Of a stretch of 23,753 nucleotides of DNA, positions 22,715 to 23,753 are shown one piece after another (position 1 is the stretch's first letter; each line of letters opens with the position of its first letter). Location of the stretch: NCBI GenBank assembly GCA_964509125.1, contig CAZDVZ010000030.1, positions 1 to 23,753 of the forward strand, read 5' to 3'. The position numbers and the translations under genes are program-made. Source of the DNA: SIG653 sp964509125. GTDB lineage: Bacteria > Bacillota > Clostridia > Oscillospirales > CAG-382. Below the pieces are notes generated by a model. It did no database searches. It was given only the letters and a program-made list of their open reading frames with translations, and was not told the origin of the DNA.

Positions 22715-23554
22715 ATGAAAAGAAAATTAGCGTTACTTTTGGCACTTGTTATGTGTGCCATGTCATTTGCCGCTTGTGGCGGTGGAGACGATTCTTCAGA
22801 AGCGGCCGGATCTGCATCCGATGTTAATGGTTGGGAGTATGTTCAAAATAACGGCAAACTTGTTATTGGTCTTGATGACACTTTTGCGCCCATGGGCTTT
22901 AGAGATGAAGCCGGAGAGCTTGTTGGCTTTGATATTGACTTTGCAAAAGCGGTTGGTGAAATTTTAGGCGTTGAAGTTGAGTTCAAACCTATTGACTGGA
23001 ATTCAAAAGAGATGGAACTTTCTTCCAAGACCATTGATTGTATCTGGAATGGAATGTCTGCTACTACCGAAAGACAGAAGAGCATGGCTCTCACAAACAA
23101 ATATCTCAATAACAGAATCGTTATTATGTCTCTCAGCTCTGACGTGTCTGTAAAATCTGCTGCGGATCTTGCAAATTACAATATCGGAACACAGACAGAC
23201 AGCTCCGCACTTGAGGTTATGAAGGAAAACGGTGATTACGCTTCTTTTTCCGAGAATATTACAGAATATGCCACATATGATGAAGCTATTCTCGATATGG
23301 AAGCTGGCAGACTTGATTGTATCGTAGTTGACGAAGTTTTGGGCGAATACAAAAACTCCAAGAGAGAAACGAAACTTGAACTTTGCGAATACAACTTTGG
23401 AGATGATTATTATGCTATCGGTTGCCGCAAGGAAGATGATGCCCTTGCAAATAAGATCAACGAAGCTATAGCAACATTGATTGAAAACGGCAAAGCGGCT
23501 GATATCAGCAATAAATGGTTTGGCAAAAACATTGTTATTAACGAAGGATATTAA
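22715..23554 (+). CDS. Amino-acid ABC transporter substrate-binding lipoprotein (SBP_bac_3)
   Basis: 279-aa extracellular binding protein of the polar amino-acid uptake family. The lipoprotein signal MKRKLALLLALVMCAMSFAAC has a lipobox ending in C21, followed by a Gly/Ser/Asp-rich linker. The family-3 solute-binding fold starts at KLVIGLDDTFAPMGFRDEAG and continues with LVGFDIDFAKAV, IDCIWNGMSATTERQK and, near the end, AIATLIENGKAADISNKWFG. Ligand type cannot be fixed; cystine, glutamine or general polar amino acids are possible. AGGAG (22703-22707) lies 7 nt before the ATG. It is first in an operon with a permease gene 81 bp downstream; only a small AACGA-AATA-TCGTT hairpin (23561-23574) lies between. 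Expression is probably controlled at the palindrome 22673-22692. Confidence 0.94.
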   Translation: MKRKLALLLALVMCAMSFAACGGGDDSSEAAGSASDVNGWEYVQNNGKLVIGLDDTFAPMGFRDEAGELVGFDIDFAKAVGEILGVEVEFKPIDWNSKEMELSSKTIDCIWNGMSATTERQKSMALTNKYLNNRIVIMSLSSDVSVKSAADLANYNIGTQTDSSALEVMKENGDYASFSENITEYATYDEAILDMEAGRLDCIVVDEVLGEYKNSKRETKLELCEYNFGDDYYAIGCRKEDDALANKINEAIATLIENGKAADISNKWFGKNIVINEGY

Positions 23555-23635
23555 TACATAAACGAAATATCGTTATTAACTAAGAATATTGAGATTAAAA
23601 CTTTAAATTTTAAAATTTTCGGTAAGGGGTAAACC

Positions 23636-23753
23636 ATGAGTGAAACTTTAGATTATTTAGTTAAAATATGGCCTGCTCTATTTGAGGGTATGAAGGTTTC
23701 CTTAAAGATATTTTCATACACAATTCTTCTCGCCATACCTTTGGGTTTGCCCC
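23636..23753 (+). CDS. Amino-acid ABC transporter permease, 5' part (cut by window end)
   Basis: Only the first 39 codons are in the window. They read MSETLDYLVKIWPALFEGMK followed by VSLKIFSYTILLAIPLGLP, matching the N-terminus of His/Glu/Gln/Arg-type ABC permeases (short amphipathic start, L-x-G-x-x-x-S-L-K motif, first membrane helix). AAGGGG at about 23624-23629 precedes the ATG. Its position right after a family-3 binding protein gene supports the call; an ATPase gene is expected further on. Confidence 0.85.
   Translation, partial: MSETLDYLVKIWPALFEGMKVSLKIFSYTILLAIPLGLP

Noticed and set aside
1..23753. CRISPR array, prophage or insertion sequence
   Set aside because: No regularly spaced repeats, cas genes, integrase, transposase or terminal inverted repeats were seen. 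The only direct repeat pair is the 28-bp hairpin element around the SLOG/HTH islet.

Overview
This window looks like a chromosomal segment of an AT-rich, endospore-forming, probably anaerobic Gram-positive bacterium of the class Clostridia. The evidence is the Firmicutes-type gene set (cdaA-cdaR, recJ-relA-dtd-hemZ), sporulation genes (yqfC, yqfD, a YlbJ-like membrane protein, a SpoVB-like flippase), strong purine-rich ribosome binding sites, TTGACA/TATAAT promoters and U-tailed terminators. I cannot name the genus from sequence alone. Most of the window is ordinary core genome. I found no CRISPR array, prophage, insertion sequence or rRNA.

Layout. (1) 241-11320 (+): eight closely packed genes, probably one long operon from a promoter at 172-200: cdaA, cdaR, recJ, relA, dtd, hemZ, a uridine-kinase-like gene and a SpoVB/MurJ-family flippase. 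This puts the c-di-AMP cyclase and its regulator upstream of the (p)ppGpp synthetase/hydrolase. (2) 11425-11614: a stand-alone tRNA-Lys(TTT) with its own promoter and terminator. (3) 11690-12710: a small accessory islet with a SLOG-family protein (-) and a Cro/C1-type regulator (+), divergently transcribed and bracketed by two 28-bp near-identical hairpin-forming direct repeats. (4) 12898-14401 (-): murA with a bidirectional terminator and a leader of about 125 nt. (5) 14467-16826: a YlbJ-like sporulation membrane gene (-) divergent from yqfC-yqfD (+), with a perfect 11-bp inverted repeat between them. (6) 17048-19318: a secreted 5'-nucleotidase lipoprotein, then a 96-aa protein of unknown function behind a sequence resembling a sigma-E promoter. 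(7) 19372-20556: gapA, with strongly biased codons. (8) 20598-22601: a D,D-carboxypeptidase and a metallo-beta-lactamase-fold protein, expressed from a consensus promoter flanked by inverted repeats. (9) 22641-end: the start of a polar amino-acid ABC transporter operon (binding lipoprotein, then a truncated permease), with a CIRCE-like palindrome of non-canonical spacing at the predicted transcription start.

The themes are nucleotide second messengers and stress (CdaA/CdaR, RelA), envelope building (MurA, flippase, carboxypeptidase), sporulation, and nutrient scavenging (5'-nucleotidase, amino-acid uptake). No obviously new multi-gene system is present. The observations best worth a second look are the CIRCE-like operator, the repeat-flanked SLOG/HTH islet, the DTD with altered signature motifs, the shared second-messenger operon, and the sigma-E-like promoter before the small unknown protein.
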